From Gerris lacustris (lineage: Eukaryota > Arthropoda > Insecta > Hemiptera > Gerridae), in contig OX578276.1 of the NCBI GenBank assembly GCA_951217055.1, positions 10,060,580 to 10,124,579 on the forward strand: a DNA stretch of 64,000 bases. Reading direction: 5' to 3'. The notes beneath the pieces are model-generated. The model ran no database searches. It saw nothing but the letters and a program-made list of their open reading frames with translations, and was not told the DNA's origin. Both the position numbers and the translations under genes were made by a program. Numbering within the stretch: position 1 is the stretch's first letter; the number at the start of each line of letters is the position of its first letter. This document shows, one piece after another, positions 63,780 through 64,000 of this stretch.

Positions 63780-64000
63780 AATACTCGTCTTAATAGTATC
63801 CTGTATCCTAGAACATACAAAATGCTTAAAAATATGTTTTAGTCTCAAGTTAGAGAATAAAGATTAAGTTTTATTTAACCTTTTTTTGAAACACTTATTT
63901 AATTCGAATTTTCGGATAAATCGATTTTTTTACTGGTCCCTTAAGGTTCGAATTATACAAGTTCCAATGTGAAACTTCGAAACTGCTTTGGTACTATTCG

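Overview
The window looks like a repeat-dominated stretch of an arthropod (most likely insect) nuclear genome. Evidence for this: it is AT-rich, coding pieces are interrupted by GT-AG introns, and it carries a typical insect mix of transposable elements (PIF/Harbinger, hAT, piggyBac, mariner, pogo-like, BEL/Pao, Copia, Gypsy, RTE-like and Jockey LINEs, a Penelope-like element, tRNA-derived SINEs, MITEs and long inverted-repeat elements). No bacterial-style operon, rRNA gene or functional tRNA was recognised. A hemipteran is possible, but the sequence alone does not settle the species. A 200-base run of N lies at 32651-32850.

Layout. 1-2556: PIF/Harbinger relics. 3635-5061: a large palindromic element. 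5629-6560: a dead hAT gene, followed by a Harbinger MITE and a LINE tail. 7931-10665: a pogo-like TIR element that has swallowed a bunyavirus-like nucleocapsid fossil and a Gypsy integrase with its LTR. 10850-15790: a minus-strand Copia element dissected by a mariner and two Harbinger MITEs. 16270-19340: an 87-bp satellite, then a dimeric AT-rich satellite carrying another palindromic element. 20428-28955: the only intact multi-exon coding unit, all on the minus strand. It is a six-exon SAM-domain gene followed 47 bases later by an 842-codon zinc-finger/DDE transposase-like ORF. 30000-32560: a foldback element and the assembly gap. 33900-35250: an unknown Pro/Trp-rich ORF and a hAT/ZMYM1-like relic. 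37760-38730: a piggyBac relic. 38831-40290: a Harbinger transposase/MADF pair split by a tandem hammerhead-ribozyme repeat. 40562-44530: stacked repeats. 44580-50795: a four-exon hAT pseudogene with a LINE, a Penelope-like element and MITEs inside it. 51305-52500: a foldback element. 53205-56145: a young, internally deleted BEL/Pao element with LTRs and a target duplication. 59264-63730: two PIF/Harbinger copies with convergent MADF genes, a Jockey tail, a Gypsy gag relic and a hAT exon.

How it fits together. Apart from the SAM plus transposase unit and the BEL/Pao ORF, almost every coding piece is frameshifted, truncated or interrupted, and the nesting gives a relative insertion chronology. 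Two observations stand out. First, the intact two-gene unit at 20428-28955 has all five introns in phase. Second, two identical type III hammerhead ribozymes lie 314 bases apart at 39079-39435, a retrozyme-like tandem repeat. A recurring family of long palindromic elements with TAGTCCAG ends and 3-bp target duplications, proved by paralogous empty sites inside the window, is a third.
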